Source: Pseudomonas putida (GTDB lineage: Bacteria > Pseudomonadota > Gammaproteobacteria > Pseudomonadales > Pseudomonadaceae). Taken from it: a DNA stretch of 64,000 nucleotides. Below, one piece after another: positions 24,753-34,765 of the stretch. Each line of letters begins with the position of its first letter. Position 1 is the stretch's first letter. A program made the position numbers and the translations under genes. Location: contig CP047152.1 of assembly GCA_041879295.1 (NCBI GenBank), positions 4,531,501 through 4,595,500 of the forward strand. Reading direction: 5' to 3'. Under the pieces are notes generated by a model, which saw only the letters and a program-made list of their open reading frames with translations, searched no databases and had not been told where the DNA came from.

Positions 24753-26129
24753 TTACAGCTTCGGCATGCCGCCACCTGGCAGCATCCCACCGAGGCCGCG
24801 CATCATCTTGGCCATGCCGCCTTTGGCAGAAAACTTCTTCATCATCTTCTGCATCTGCTTGTGCTGCTTGATCAGCCGGCCGATATCCTGCACCTGGGTA
24901 CCGGAACCCAACGCAATACGGCGCTTGCGCGAACCGCTGATCAGGTCAGGGTCGCGGCGCTCGGCCGGGGTCATGGAGTTGATGATCGCTTCCATCTGCT
25001 TGAACTGCTTTTCGGCCGCGCCCTGGGCGTTGCCCATTTGCGACAGGTTGACCCCGCCGATGCTCGGCAGCTTGTCCATCAGGCCGCCGAGGCCGCCCAT
25101 GTTCTTCATTTGCTGCAACTGGTCGCGGAAGTCTTCGAGGTCGAAGCCCTTGCCCTTCTTCAGCTTCTTGGCCAGCTTGTCGGCCTTGGCCTTGTCGATG
25201 GTCTGCTCGGCCTGCTCGATCAGACTGAGCACGTCGCCCATGCCGAGGATGCGCGAAGCGACGCGGTCGGGGTGGAACGGCTCGAGGGCCTCGGTCTTCT
25301 CACCCATACCGATGAACTTGATCGGCTTGCCGGTGATTGCACGTACCGACAGCGCGGCACCGCCACGGGCATCACCGTCGACCTTGGTCAGTACCACACC
25401 GGTCAGCGGCAGCGCCTCGCCAAACGCCTTGGCGGTGTTGGCAGCGTCCTGGCCGGTCATGGCGTCGACCACGAACAGCGTCTCGATCGGTTTGACGGCC
25501 GCGTGCAGCGCCTTGATCTCGTCCATCATGTCGGCGTCGATGTGCAGACGGCCGGCGGTGTCGACGATGACCACGTCGATGAACTTCAGCTTGGCTTCAC
25601 GGATGGCGGCCTCGGCGATGGCCACCGGTTTCTGGCTGATATCGGACGGGAAGAAGGTGACGCCAATATCGTTGGCCAGTGTTTCCAACTGTTTGATCGC
25701 CGCCGGGCGATAAACGTCGGCAGACACCACCATCACACTCTTTTTCTTGCGCTCTTTAAGGAAGCGCGCCAGCTTGCCGGCGGTGGTGGTCTTACCGGCG
25801 CCCTGCAGGCCCGCCATCAGCACGACAGCAGGTGGGGCGGCGTTCAGTGCGAGGTCTTCGTTGGCCGCGCCCATCAGGCTTTCCAGCTCGGCCTGGACGA
25901 TCTTCACGAAGGCCTGGCCCGGGGTCAGGCTGCGCGACACCTCGGTACCGACTGCACGATCCTTGACGCTGTTGACGAAATCCTTGACTACCGGCAGGGC
26001 AACGTCGGCCTCGAGCAGGGCCATGCGCACTTCGCGCAGCGTTTCCTTGATATTGTCTTCGGTCAGCTTGGCCTTGCCGGTGACATGGCGCAGCGTCTGT
26101 GACAGGCGGTCGGTCAGGTTTTCGAACAT
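24753..26129 (-). CDS. ffh: Signal recognition particle protein Ffh
   Basis: Ffh binds 4.5S RNA and signal sequences and delivers ribosomes to FtsY. The 458-residue protein has the N domain (MFENLTDRLSQTLRHVTGK), the G domain with GLQGAGKTTTAGKLA, DTAGRLHID and TKVDGDARGG, and a Met-rich M domain ending GGMLPGGGMPKL. ATG at 26129 has AAAGGATC before it. It is divergent from ypjD. Confidence 0.97.
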   Translation of the reverse strand: MFENLTDRLSQTLRHVTGKAKLTEDNIKETLREVRMALLEADVALPVVKDFVNSVKDRAVGTEVSRSLTPGQAFVKIVQAELESLMGAANEDLALNAAPPAVVLMAGLQGAGKTTTAGKLARFLKERKKKSVMVVSADVYRPAAIKQLETLANDIGVTFFPSDISQKPVAIAEAAIREAKLKFIDVVIVDTAGRLHIDADMMDEIKALHAAVKPIETLFVVDAMTGQDAANTAKAFGEALPLTGVVLTKVDGDARGGAALSVRAITGKPIKFIGMGEKTEALEPFHPDRVASRILGMGDVLSLIEQAEQTIDKAKADKLAKKLKKGKGFDLEDFRDQLQQMKNMGGLGGLMDKLPSIGGVNLSQMGNAQGAAEKQFKQMEAIINSMTPAERRDPDLISGSRKRRIALGSGTQVQDIGRLIKQHKQMQKMMKKFSAKGGMAKMMRGLGGMLPGGGMPKL

Positions 26130-26260
26130 GGTGATCCTTTCAGGCCCAGTAAAGCCGAGGTTTGTCAGGTGCCAGGGGGGAAATACACACCCGCCGGGCA
26201 CAGCAAGGCGGCGATTATAGCGAAGTGCAGCGGCGACGCACACCTTGGTAGATATTCGGT

Positions 26261-26366
26261 GCCTGTGCTGGCCTCTTCGCGGGCGCGCCCGCTCCCACAG
26301 GATCCTCACTGCTTGCAGGCCTGCGCCATACCTGTGGGAGCGGGCGTGCCCGCGAATGCCCTGACA
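26261..26366. repeat. Inverted REP pair between ffh and ypjD
   Basis: Two REP units face each other (GCCTCTTCGCGGGCGCGCCC near 26271 and GGGAGCGGGCGTGCCCGCGA near 26336). They occupy much of the 311-bp divergent gap, so the promoters for ffh and ypjD must lie close to each gene. Confidence 0.85.
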
Positions 26367-26440
26367 CAACCCTTCAGTCTTCCTAGAGCGGCAGAATCTA
26401 TGCCAAACTCCGTCTCTTTAAGGCTCGCCACCCAGGACTT

Positions 26441-27250
26441 ATGGTCTCCTCTCCAAGCCTCATCCCCAACCTGATCGCTGCCGGCTTATATATAGCGGCG
26501 GCCATCTACCAGGGCTCATACCTGTCTCAGGGCCGCAAGGCCGACAAGCGCCTGCTTGGCCTGCTGGGTGTCATCGCGGTCCTGGCCCAGGCCGGTGCGC
26601 TGTTCTTCCAGCTGATCACCCCGCTGGGCCTGAGCCTGGACTTCTTCAGCGCCGCCAGCCTGATCGCCGTGGCAGTCATCTCCCTGACCCTGCTGGCCTG
26701 CCTGCGCATACCCGTGGAAAACCTGCTGGTGCTGCTGTTCCCGCTGGGTGCGGTGACCGCGCTGATGGCCCAGTTCGCGCCACCCGGTACGGTACCGCTG
26801 ATCAACGAAGAACCCGGCATCCTTGCGCATATCCTGCTGTCGATCCTGGCCTACGGGCTGTTCACCATCGCGGTGTTCCAGTCGCTGCTGCTGCTGCTGC
26901 AGGACCACCAGTTGAAGAACAAGCACCCGTCCGGGCTGATCCGCAACTTCCCGCCGCTGCAAACCATGGAAAGCCTGCTGTTCGGCTTCCTCTGGGCCGG
27001 CTGGTGCCTGCTGTCGCTGTCGCTGATCTCCGGCTGGCTGTTCCTCGACAACCTGTTCGCCCAGCACCTGGTGCACAAGACCTTGCTGGCCTGTGTCGCC
27101 TGGGTGGTGTTCAGTGTGCTGCTGTGGGGCCGCACCCGCCTGGGCTGGCGGGGCCACATGGCCATCCGCTGGACGCTGGCCGGTTTCTGCCTGCTGATGC
27201 TGGCCTATTTTGGCAGCAAGCTGGTTCGCGAATTCATCTTGCATATCTGA
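26441..27250 (+). CDS. Cytochrome c assembly-family inner-membrane protein (YpjD)
   Basis: This 269-residue protein has about eight membrane segments and resembles the CcmC/CcsA 'cytochrome c assembly' domain of YpjD proteins. Conserved parts include PGILAHILLSILAYGLFTIAVFQSLLLL and the C-terminal WRGHMAIRWTLAGFCLLMLAYFGSKLVREFIL. A direct haem-handling role is not established for this branch. It is followed nine bases later by the CorC-like gene, usual in gamma-proteobacteria next to ffh. Confidence 0.85.
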   Translation: MVSSPSLIPNLIAAGLYIAAAIYQGSYLSQGRKADKRLLGLLGVIAVLAQAGALFFQLITPLGLSLDFFSAASLIAVAVISLTLLACLRIPVENLLVLLFPLGAVTALMAQFAPPGTVPLINEEPGILAHILLSILAYGLFTIAVFQSLLLLLQDHQLKNKHPSGLIRNFPPLQTMESLLFGFLWAGWCLLSLSLISGWLFLDNLFAQHLVHKTLLACVAWVVFSVLLWGRTRLGWRGHMAIRWTLAGFCLLMLAYFGSKLVREFILHI

Positions 27251-27259
27251 CGGCCGCCC

Positions 27260-28465
27260 ATGAACACCCTGCCGTACGCACCGCTATTCGGCACTCTGGC
27301 ACTGGCCCTTTTGTGGTCAGCGCTGTTCACCGCTGTGGATGCTGCCCGCCTGCAGCTCAATGGCGCACTGCGCGCCGGCGAAGACGGCCAGCCCGTGCTG
27401 CCAGCCCAGGCCTTGGTGCTGTGCGCCAGCCTGGGCAAGCTGCTGGTACTGGGGCTGGCCTGCCTGGTCGGCCAGCGCCAGAGTGGCGAGCACGGCTTCT
27501 GGCTGGCTGGCATGGCCGCCACCCTCGCCTTGCTGGTGTTTGCCGAATACCTGCCACGACGCCTGGCCCGGCGTAACCCGCAGGCGTTCGTGAGCCTTGG
27601 TGCCAGCCTGCTGAAAGTGCCCCTCGCCCTGCTGCAGCCACTGGCCTGCCTGCTGGACGGCGCCGCCAAGCTGATTCTGCGCCCGTTCCGGGCACAGCCC
27701 ACGGCGGTGGCCCTGCACGCGCAGGATGCCGACGACTTCGATGAGGATGAACAGCACGAAGCGCCTCGCCATGGCATGCTCGACGGCCTGCAGTCGCTGG
27801 ACAAGATCACCGTCAACGACATCCTGGTGCCGCGCAACGAAGTGGATGGTATCAACCTCGACGAGCCGATCGAACGCATCATCGAGCAACTGATCGCCAG
27901 CCGCCACACCCGCCTGCCGGTCTACCACAACGACATCAACCAAGTCGAAGCGATTCTCAACACCAAGCTGATCAGTCACCTGCTGCCCAAGGCCGAGCTG
28001 ACCCTCGAAGCGCTGCACGGCGCCTGCTACGAACCCTATTTCGTACCGGAAAGCACGCCCCTGCAAATGCAGTTGTTGAACTTCCACAAGCAGCAACGCC
28101 GCTTGGGCGTGGTCGTGGACGAGTACGGCGAAGTACTGGGTATCGTCACCCTGGAAGACATTCTCGAAGAGATCGTCGGTGAGTTCGAGGACGAACAGAG
28201 CCTGGACAACCCGCATGTGCACCCGCAGCCCGATGGCACCTTCGTCATCGATGGCACCGCTTCGTTACGCGAAATCAACCGCACCCTGGGCTGGCACCTG
28301 CCCTGCGACGGCGGGCCGAAAACCCTCAACGGGCTGGTTACCGAAGCGCTGGAAAGCATCCCGGAAAGCGCTGTTTGCCTGAAGATAGGCCGTTATCGCC
28401 TGGAAATCCTTGAAACAGAGGACAATTGCGCCAGCAAGGTACTGGTGTGGACCGTGACCCGATAG
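27260..28465 (+). CDS. CNNM/CorC (HlyC/CorC) family transporter-like protein
   Basis: This 401-residue protein has an N-terminal DUF21/CNNM membrane domain (about residues 1-140), a CBS-domain pair around 180-310 (VNDILVPRNEVDGI...LGVVVDEYGEVLGIVTLEDILEEIVGE) and a C-terminal CorC_HlyC domain (residues 325-400). The family is linked to magnesium or cobalt homeostasis and efflux. It is co-oriented with ypjD and probably in the same operon. Confidence 0.88.
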   Translation: MNTLPYAPLFGTLALALLWSALFTAVDAARLQLNGALRAGEDGQPVLPAQALVLCASLGKLLVLGLACLVGQRQSGEHGFWLAGMAATLALLVFAEYLPRRLARRNPQAFVSLGASLLKVPLALLQPLACLLDGAAKLILRPFRAQPTAVALHAQDADDFDEDEQHEAPRHGMLDGLQSLDKITVNDILVPRNEVDGINLDEPIERIIEQLIASRHTRLPVYHNDINQVEAILNTKLISHLLPKAELTLEALHGACYEPYFVPESTPLQMQLLNFHKQQRRLGVVVDEYGEVLGIVTLEDILEEIVGEFEDEQSLDNPHVHPQPDGTFVIDGTASLREINRTLGWHLPCDGGPKTLNGLVTEALESIPESAVCLKIGRYRLEILETEDNCASKVLVWTVTR

Positions 28466-28734
28466 CTATACTCGGGTCGCGCTTACCCAGCCCCGCCGTC
28501 ACGCCTGCTACCCGCACCCGGCGCTCCACGGCCAGTCCGCTCCACTGATATGCCTTGCGGTCCTGCGTCAACACCCCCGAACAGTACCCGCCCCGCCCCT
28601 ACCCCCCCTTGGGCTATCGTCAGTCGGGCGCACACAACAATACGCTCCGGCGTCCGCGTAACCGTGCCATTTACATGGCATGCCATCGCGGGCCAAGCCC
28701 ATGGAGCCGGACCAGACTGTCAGGGACCTATTCA

Positions 28735-30033
28735 ATGACAAGCAGCACTTACGCCCAAGCACCCGCCGCGCCAGTCAACTCGCCTGCGCGGGTAGCCACC
28801 GCCAGCTTCATCGGCACGGCCATCGAGTTCTATGATTTCTACGTCTACGCCACCGCCGCCGCCTTGGTGATCGGCCCGGTGTTCTTCCCGTCCGGGTCGG
28901 GCACCGCGCAAATGCTGGCCGCCTTCCTCACCTTCGGTATCGCCTTCCTCGCCCGCCCACTGGGCTCGGCGTTGTTCGGCCATTTTGGCGACCGCATCGG
29001 CCGCAAGTCGACGCTGGTCGCCTCGCTGCTGCTGATGGGCGTATCCACTACCGCCATTGGCGTGCTGCCGGGCTATGACAGCATTGGCGTGTGGGCGCCG
29101 ATCATTCTCTGCCTGCTGCGTTTTGGCCAAGGCCTGGGCCTGGGTGGCGAATGGGGTGGCGCGGCCTTGCTGGCTACCGAGAACGCTCCGGAAGGCAAAC
29201 GTGCCTGGTTTGGCATGTTCCCGCAGTTGGGCCCTTCAATCGGCTTCCTGGCTGCCAACGGCCTGTTCCTGACCCTGGCGCTGGTGCTCAGCGACGAGCA
29301 GTTCCGCGAGTGGGGCTGGCGTATTCCGTTCCTGCTCAGCGCCGCCCTGGTACTGGTTGGCCTGTACGTGCGCCTGAAGCTCGAAGAGAGCCCGGTGTTC
29401 GCCAAGGCCGTTGCCCGCCACGAGCGGGTGAAAATGCCGGTGGTCGACCTGTTCTCGAAATACTGGCTGCCAACCCTGCTGGGCGCTGCGGCCATGGTGG
29501 TGTGCTATGCGCTGTTCTACATTTCCACGGTGTTCTCGCTGAGCTACGGCGTGACCACACTGGGCTACAGCCGCGAAACGTTCCTTGGCCTGCTGTGCTT
29601 CGCGGTGGTGTTCATGGCACTGGCCACACCGTTGTCAGCCTGGCTCAGTGACCGTTACGGGCGTAAGCCGGTACTGATCGTCGGCGGCCTGCTGGCGATA
29701 GCTTCGGGCTTTACCATGGAGCCACTGCTGACCTCGGGATCGACCACGGGCGTGGCGCTGTTCCTGGCCATCGAGCTGTTCCTGATGGGCGTGACCTTTG
29801 CGCCGATGGGGGCACTGCTGCCAGAGCTGTTCCCGACTCACGTACGTTATACCGGGGCCTCGGCGGCGTATAACCTGGGCGGTATCGTCGGCGCCTCGGC
29901 GGCTCCGTTCTTTGCCCAGAAGCTGGTGAGCATGGGCGGGTTGAGCTGGGTGGGGGGTTATGTGTCGGTGGCGGCGGTGATCAGCCTGATTGCCGTGCTG
30001 TGCCTGAAAGAGACGCGCAATACCGCGCTGTAA
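28735..30033 (+). CDS. MFS transporter, metabolite:H+ symporter (MHS) type
   Basis: This 432-residue, roughly 12-helix permease begins with the MHS-family sequence ATASFIGTAIEFYDFYVYATAAALV. The A-loop motif GHFGDRIGRKSTL, and RFGQGLGLGGEWGGAALLATENAP, identify the ShiA/ProP/KgtP group. Such proteins import organic acids, shikimate, betaine or similar with protons; the substrate is not clear. ATG at 28735 fits family length. The 269-bp gap upstream (28466-28734) shows no gene or clear control site. Confidence 0.88.
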   Translation: MTSSTYAQAPAAPVNSPARVATASFIGTAIEFYDFYVYATAAALVIGPVFFPSGSGTAQMLAAFLTFGIAFLARPLGSALFGHFGDRIGRKSTLVASLLLMGVSTTAIGVLPGYDSIGVWAPIILCLLRFGQGLGLGGEWGGAALLATENAPEGKRAWFGMFPQLGPSIGFLAANGLFLTLALVLSDEQFREWGWRIPFLLSAALVLVGLYVRLKLEESPVFAKAVARHERVKMPVVDLFSKYWLPTLLGAAAMVVCYALFYISTVFSLSYGVTTLGYSRETFLGLLCFAVVFMALATPLSAWLSDRYGRKPVLIVGGLLAIASGFTMEPLLTSGSTTGVALFLAIELFLMGVTFAPMGALLPELFPTHVRYTGASAAYNLGGIVGASAAPFFAQKLVSMGGLSWVGGYVSVAAVISLIAVLCLKETRNTAL

Positions 30034-30037
30034 GCGA

Positions 30038-30060
30038 CTGGGGCCGCTTTGCGGCCCCAG
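30038..30060. terminator. GC hairpin between convergent MFS and purT genes
   Basis: CTGGGGCCGC (30038-30047) pairs perfectly with GCGGCCCCAG (30051-30060) around a TTT loop, five bases past the transporter stop and ten before the purT stop. It lacks a U-tract but is well placed to stop both transcripts. Confidence 0.65.
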
Positions 30061-30070
30061 CACTCTCGGA

Positions 30071-31252
30071 TCAGAACTCGACCTTGACCGCCTGAGCTGC
30101 ACGCGTCGCCTTGACCCGCGCCAGTTCGACCGATTCGTCACGCGCCAGGCACACACCCATGCGACGGGTACCGTTGATTTCCGGCTTGCCGAACAGGCGA
30201 ATGGCGGTATCCGGCTCGCTCAGCGCTGCGCCCAGGTTGGCGAAGCTGGTCTGTTGGGACTGGCCTTCGGGCAAGATCACTGCCGAGGCCGACGGACCGA
30301 ACTGACGCACCACCGGAATCGGCAGGCCGAGAATGGCGCGGGCATGCAGGGCGAATTGCGACAGGTCCTGGGAAATCAGGGTGACCAGCCCCGTGTCATG
30401 CGGGCGCGGCGACACTTCGCTGAACCACACCTGGTCGCCCTTCACGAACAGCTCCACACCAAACAGGCCGCGACCGCCGAGGGCATCGGTGACCGCCTTG
30501 GCCACGCGCTGCGATTCGGCCAGCGCCTTCGGGCTCATGGCCTGTGGCTGCCAGGACTCCTGGTAATCGCCCTTCTCCTGACGGTGGCCGACGGGCTCGA
30601 GGAAGGTGGTGCCGCCCACGTGGCGCACGGTCAGCAGGGTGATTTCATATTCGAAGTCGATGAAACCCTCGACGATCACCCGACCCTTGCCAGCGCGACC
30701 GCCTTCCTGGGCATAGTCCCACGACTTCTGCAGGTCAGCATCGCTGCGCAGCAGGCTCTGGCCCTTGCCCGACGAGCTCATCACCGGTTTGACCACGCAC
30801 GGGTAACCCAGGTCGGCTACGGCCTTGGCGTAGTCTTCATAGGTGTCGGCGAAGTGGTACGGCGAGGTTGGCAGGTCCAGCTCTTCGGCAGCCAGGCGGC
30901 GGATGCCTTCGCGGTTCATGGTCAACTGGGTGGCGCGGGCGGTCGGCACCACGGTAAAACCTTCGTTTTCCAGCTCGACCAGGGTGGCGGTGGCGATGGC
31001 TTCGATTTCCGGAACGATGTAGTGCGGCTTCTCGGCTTCGATTACCGCGCGCAGGGCAACGCCATCAAGCATGTTGATCACATGGCTGCGGTGCGCCACC
31101 TGCATTGCCGGAGCATTGGCGTAACGGTCGACGGCGATTACTTCGACGCCCAGGCGCTGCAGCTCGATTACCACTTCCTTGCCCAGCTCGCCACAGCCGC
31201 AGAGCAGTACACGGGTCGCGGTAGGCGACAATGGGGTTCCGATACGGGTCAT
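30071..31252 (-). CDS. purT: Formate-dependent phosphoribosylglycinamide formyltransferase
   Basis: PurT uses formate and ATP to formylate GAR in purine synthesis, as an alternative to folate-dependent PurN. The 393-residue ATP-grasp enzyme has [29 protein letters not shown], the ATP-grasp segment [18 protein letters not shown] and [14 protein letters not shown]. Monocistronic, judged by its neighbours. Confidence 0.96.
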   Translation of the reverse strand: MTRIGTPLSPTATRVLLCGCGELGKEVVIELQRLGVEVIAVDRYANAPAMQVAHRSHVINMLDGVALRAVIEAEKPHYIVPEIEAIATATLVELENEGFTVVPTARATQLTMNREGIRRLAAEELDLPTSPYHFADTYEDYAKAVADLGYPCVVKPVMSSSGKGQSLLRSDADLQKSWDYAQEGGRAGKGRVIVEGFIDFEYEITLLTVRHVGGTTFLEPVGHRQEKGDYQESWQPQAMSPKALAESQRVAKAVTDALGGRGLFGVELFVKGDQVWFSEVSPRPHDTGLVTLISQDLSQFALHARAILGLPIPVVRQFGPSASAVILPEGQSQQTSFANLGAALSEPDTAIRLFGKPEINGTRRMGVCLARDESVELARVKATRAAQAVKVEF

Positions 31253-31328
31253 TTCAGGTCCTCGAAGGCATCCGGGGCCGCGCCAGACTAGGCGCCACCC
31301 GCTGAAAAAGGACCGCTATTCTACACCA

Positions 31329-31796
31329 TCAACCGGCGACGGCGGCCCGCCGTGCGCGAAATGCCATGGCCAGCCACACCGCCGTTACACCGGCGAACTT
31401 CGAGGCCATCGCGGTGCCGATCACTACCGGGGTCAGAGCGCCGATCATGCCGAAGAAAATGAAGGTATCCACCGGGATGCTCAACGCCGAGCTGAGCCAC
31501 AGGCGGTCGCGCAGGGGCCGACGGGTGATGCTGAACACCAGCCAGTCGATCAGCTCGGAGATGAAAAATGCGCTGGCGCTGGCCAGCGCGATCGCAGGCT
31601 CCGAAGTGACATAGGACAGCACCAGAGCCACCAGCATGGCGAACAGGGCGCCATGACCGAAGCGGGTCTGCACCATGTCACGCAGGATAAACACCAGGCC
31701 GCCCCAGGCGGACCAGATGATGTCCAGGTGCGGGGCACTTGAGAAGGCGTAGTTGATCAGCACTACGCTGCTGATGTAGGCAATCAGATAGAACAT
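31329..31796 (-). CDS. VUT family membrane protein (queuosine-precursor-transporter-like)
   Basis: This 155-residue protein has about five membrane segments and resembles the VUT/DUF165 family that includes YhhQ (preQ0/preQ1 uptake). FILRDMVQTRFGHGAL, SAFFISELIDWLVF and SIPVDTFIFFGMIG are family-like. It is shorter than YhhQ, so transport of a queuosine precursor is only an inference. A REP cluster lies upstream. Confidence 0.75.
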   Translation of the reverse strand: MFYLIAYISSVVLINYAFSSAPHLDIIWSAWGGLVFILRDMVQTRFGHGALFAMLVALVLSYVTSEPAIALASASAFFISELIDWLVFSITRRPLRDRLWLSSALSIPVDTFIFFGMIGALTPVVIGTAMASKFAGVTAVWLAMAFRARRAAVAG

Positions 31797-31830
31797 GGCG
31801 GGCAGTCTGTGGGCAAGCCGTACAGATTAC

Positions 31831-31985
31831 CGCTGGGCCGTTCGCGGGTAAACCCGCTCCCACAGATGTTGTGAGGCCCGAAAGGCTGACGCTGTACCTG
31901 TGGGAGCGGGCATGCCCGCGAAGCTGCCACTGCGGTGCATGGCTCCGGCTTCGCCGGTGTTCGCCGGCACGCCCGCCCCCACAGG
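31831..31985. repeat. Cluster of three REP-like units
   Basis: REP units near 31835-31865, 31897-31925 and 31955-31985 surround a short stem (GGCTCCGGCTTCGCCGG). They fill the gap between the VUT gene and the DUF1289 gene. Orientation alternates as in the other REP pairs. Confidence 0.8.
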
Positions 31986-31991
31986 TTCGCG

Positions 31992-32192
31992 TCAGGCCTG
32001 CAAAATGAGGCCGGCTTCTACCGCCCGTTCATGGCAACGCTTGAGCACCGCCCGACGCTCATCATTGTCCATCCGCCCCCAGCGACCAATCTCCGCCACG
32101 GTACGCTGGCAGCCGGTGCAGATATCCTGCTCGTCCAGCGCACAAATACTCACACACGGCGAAGCCACCGGCCGCTCGACCACTTCACTCAT
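31992..32192 (-). CDS. DUF1289 Cys-rich small protein
   Basis: This 66-residue protein contains the DUF1289 signature, [27 protein letters not shown], with four cysteines that probably bind metal. It is a small cytoplasmic protein of unknown role. ATG at 32192 overlaps the end of the upstream carbonic-anhydrase-like gene by eight bases, so translation is probably coupled. Confidence 0.88.
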   Translation of the reverse strand: MSEVVERPVASPCVSICALDEQDICTGCQRTVAEIGRWGRMDNDERRAVLKRCHERAVEAGLILQA

Positions 32193-32709
32193 CATCAACC
32201 ACCAGATCCCGCGCATAGCGCTGGGCATTGTGCACGTAATGTGCGGCACTGGCTTCAAGCATGCGCTTCTGCTGCTCGGTCAGTTCGCGTACCACCTTGC
32301 CCGGCGAGCCCATCACCAGCGAACCATCCGGGATTTCCTTGCCCTCGGCAATCAGTGCGTTGGCGCCGATGATGCAGTGTTTGCCGATGCGCGCACCATT
32401 GAGGATTACGGCGTTGATACCGACCAGGCTGAAGTCGCCCACCGTGCAGCCATGCAACATGGCGTTGTGGCCGACGGTTACGCCCTTGCCCAACGTCAGG
32501 GGCGAGCCCATGTCAGTGTGCATCACCGTGCCATCCTGCACGTTGCTGCCTTCGCCGATATCGATCAGCTCGTTATCCCCGCGCAACACCGCCCCAAACC
32601 ACACACTGGCATTGGCTTGCAGGCGCACGCGGCCAATGAGCGTGGCGTTGGGTGCGGCCCAACTGGTGGGGTGGCTCTCGACCCGCAGGTCGCCCAGGCG
32701 ATATTTCAT
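32185..32709 (-). CDS. Gamma-carbonic anhydrase-like protein (YrdA/PaaY type)
   Basis: This 174-residue left-handed beta-helix protein has hexapeptide repeats and likely metal-binding histidines in [30 protein letters not shown]. Members of the group are gamma-class carbonic anhydrases or thioesterase-like proteins. It overlaps the DUF1289 gene downstream. The CoA-pyrophosphatase gene lies 44 bp upstream, so a small operon is likely. Confidence 0.9.
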   Translation of the reverse strand: MKYRLGDLRVESHPTSWAAPNATLIGRVRLQANASVWFGAVLRGDNELIDIGEGSNVQDGTVMHTDMGSPLTLGKGVTVGHNAMLHGCTVGDFSLVGINAVILNGARIGKHCIIGANALIAEGKEIPDGSLVMGSPGKVVRELTEQQKRMLEASAAHYVHNAQRYARDLVVDDE

Positions 32710-32753
32710 GCTTGCTCCTCAGGCTGCGACGCAGACGGCGGGGTAGGCCCCGC

Positions 32754-33353
32754 TCAATTTTCGATGTAACGCTCCGGCGGCTGATGCAGGCTGATACCGG
32801 CATCGAACAGCAGGTTGACCAGCTCGACGATCATGATCGCCGACAAACCCCAGATCTTGTATTCGCCATAACGATAGCTTGGCACGAACCAGCTACGGCC
32901 CTGGTAATCGATACGGTGGGTATGGTCGCGCGGGTCCTGGCGGAAAAACTCCAGCGGCACGGTGAACACTGCCGCAATCTCGGCATCATTGGCGCGATAT
33001 TCGACGAAGTCGGGAATAAGCCCGACGAATGGCGTCACTTTCAGGCCATGTAGCGAAATCAGCGGGCTGAGCGGGCCAATCACCTCCACCAGGCCAGGAG
33101 GCAGGCCGATTTCTTCTTCAGCCTCGCGCAGGGCAGTAAACACCAGGTCCGGGTCTTCCGGGTCCCGACGGCCACCGGGAAAGGCCACTTCACCACCGTG
33201 GGTAGACAGCCCCTTGGCGCGCAGGGTCAAGACCAGCTCGGGCGCTTCGCTGCGGGTAATGGGCAAGAGGACCGCCGCTTCGGGGAACCGTCTGTCGGTT
33301 TCCAGTGATGCGGGTTGGTGGTTGCTCATTCGGCGAAGTAGCTCGTCCAGCAT
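32754..33353 (-). CDS. NUDIX hydrolase, CoA pyrophosphatase (NudL type)
   Basis: This 199-residue enzyme would hydrolyse CoA or its derivatives. The UPF0035/NUDIX region reads HGGEVAFPGGRRDPEDPDLVFTALREAEEEIGL, with the NUDIX glutamates in REAEEEIG. ATG at 33353 gives normal length; the longer frame upstream runs into the divergent NUDIX gene's promoter. It is divergent from the second NUDIX gene at 33477. Confidence 0.88.
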   Translation of the reverse strand: MLDELLRRMSNHQPASLETDRRFPEAAVLLPITRSEAPELVLTLRAKGLSTHGGEVAFPGGRRDPEDPDLVFTALREAEEEIGLPPGLVEVIGPLSPLISLHGLKVTPFVGLIPDFVEYRANDAEIAAVFTVPLEFFRQDPRDHTHRIDYQGRSWFVPSYRYGEYKIWGLSAIMIVELVNLLFDAGISLHQPPERYIEN

Positions 33354-33476
33354 TGCGCACGCTCGTATCCAGGTCCTGTGTTGCATGATGCACCAAAGCC
33401 GTGAAGCACCCAAGCCCCAGCGCTTGCGGCGGCACGGTGGCCGCGCCAAGATAGCCTTGAACATAAGGAACCACAC

Positions 33477-34028
33477 ATGAAATTCTGCAGCGCGTGCGGC
33501 CAACCGGTCACTCAGCAGATCCCCGAGGGCGACAGCCGCCTGCGGTACGTCTGCGGCTCTTGCCAGACCATCCACTATCAGAACCCCAACATCGTGGCCG
33601 GCGTGCTGCCAACCTGGGGCAGCCAGGTGTTGCTGTGCCGCCGCGCCATCGAACCGCGCCGGGGCTTCTGGACCCTGCCCGCCGGTTTCATGGAAAACGG
33701 CGAAACCCTCGACCAGGCCGCACGTCGCGAAACCGTCGAGGAAGCCTGCGCCCGGGTCGGGCCGACGTCCCTGTATCAGCTGTTCGATCTACCACACATC
33801 AGCCAGGTGCATGTGTTCTTCCGCGCCGAGTTGGCGGACCTGGACTTTGCCGTCGGGGTCGAAAGCCTGGAGGTGCGCCTGTTCGAAGAACATGAGATAC
33901 CGTGGGACGAGCTGGCTTTCCGCACCGTCACTCGCACACTAGAATGCTACTATCGCGACCGCATCGGCCAGCACTACCCCATTGGCCATGAATACCTGCC
34001 GCCGATGAACGTTTCGCCACACACCTAA
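33477..34028 (+). CDS. NUDIX hydrolase with N-terminal zinc ribbon
   Basis: This 183-residue protein starts with a zinc ribbon (CSACGQPV...YVCGSCQTIHYQNP) followed by a NUDIX domain with GFMENGETLDQAARRETVEEACA. The layout resembles NADH pyrophosphatase-like NUDIX enzymes, but it is shorter than NudC. The nucleotide substrate is not assigned. It stands apart from the first NUDIX gene across a 123-bp divergent gap. Confidence 0.88.
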   Translation: MKFCSACGQPVTQQIPEGDSRLRYVCGSCQTIHYQNPNIVAGVLPTWGSQVLLCRRAIEPRRGFWTLPAGFMENGETLDQAARRETVEEACARVGPTSLYQLFDLPHISQVHVFFRAELADLDFAVGVESLEVRLFEEHEIPWDELAFRTVTRTLECYYRDRIGQHYPIGHEYLPPMNVSPHT

Positions 34029-34050
34029 AAGCCTTCAGGGATACTGTTAC

Positions 34051-34605
34051 ATGCGCTGGTTGCTTGCCCTTTTCTGCCTTTGCGTTACCTCGGTGTCCCA
34101 GGCGGCCTTCACCGAAACCATCATCCGCAAGCCCGCGCCGGCAGCGCAAACCCCATCGCCTTCGCAGCAAGCCATGCAACCGTTGATCGACAAGGTGCTG
34201 GTGATCAAGTCCGAGCGCCGCTTGCAGCTGATCAGCCGTGGCGAGCCGCTGAAAACCTACCGCATCTCGCTGGGCAAGCAGCCCAAGGGCGCCAAGGAAC
34301 GCGAAGGCGACAAGAAAACCCCTGAGGGCTTGTACTGGCTGGACTGGCGCAAGCAAAGCGACCGCTTCAACCTGGCCATGCACATCAATTACCCGAACAT
34401 CAGCGATGCCGCCCGCGCGACCCGGGCAGGGGTGAATGCCGGCAGCATGATCATGATTCACGGCACGCCGATCAACGATGAGTACCCGGAATGGTACTTC
34501 CATACCCTGGACTGGACGGATGGTTGCATTGCCATGCGCAACCGCGACATGCAGGAAGTATGGAATTTGGTGCGGGATGGAACGCTGATCGAGATCCGGC
34601 CTTGA
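34051..34605 (+). CDS. Periplasmic L,D-transpeptidase (YkuD domain)
   Basis: This 184-residue exported protein has a signal peptide (LLALFCLCVTSVSQAAF) and a YkuD domain starting at KVLVIKSERRLQLI. The catalytic region has HGTPIN and then TDGCIAMRNRDM with the nucleophilic cysteine. The usual SxGC is read as TDGC here. It would crosslink peptidoglycan or attach proteins to it. It starts 22 bases after the NUDIX stop. Confidence 0.9.
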   Translation: MRWLLALFCLCVTSVSQAAFTETIIRKPAPAAQTPSPSQQAMQPLIDKVLVIKSERRLQLISRGEPLKTYRISLGKQPKGAKEREGDKKTPEGLYWLDWRKQSDRFNLAMHINYPNISDAARATRAGVNAGSMIMIHGTPINDEYPEWYFHTLDWTDGCIAMRNRDMQEVWNLVRDGTLIEIRP

Positions 34606-34765
34606 TATAGGGCCTTCCGGTAACGGTTGTAGGAACCTTCCCACCGTTTTGCGAGAACCTGCCTTACAGGTGCTTAGGCAGGGTACTGCATCCAGGCGGG
34701 TGACTTAATTTTTAGCATCCACGCAGACGAGTACGAAAACCGTACATCATTTGCGGGGTGCTTCA

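Noticed and set aside
31831..31985. Repeated palindromes considered as a CRISPR array
   Set aside because: The units are REPs in alternating orientation with uneven spacing and no unique spacers of constant length; no cas gene is nearby.
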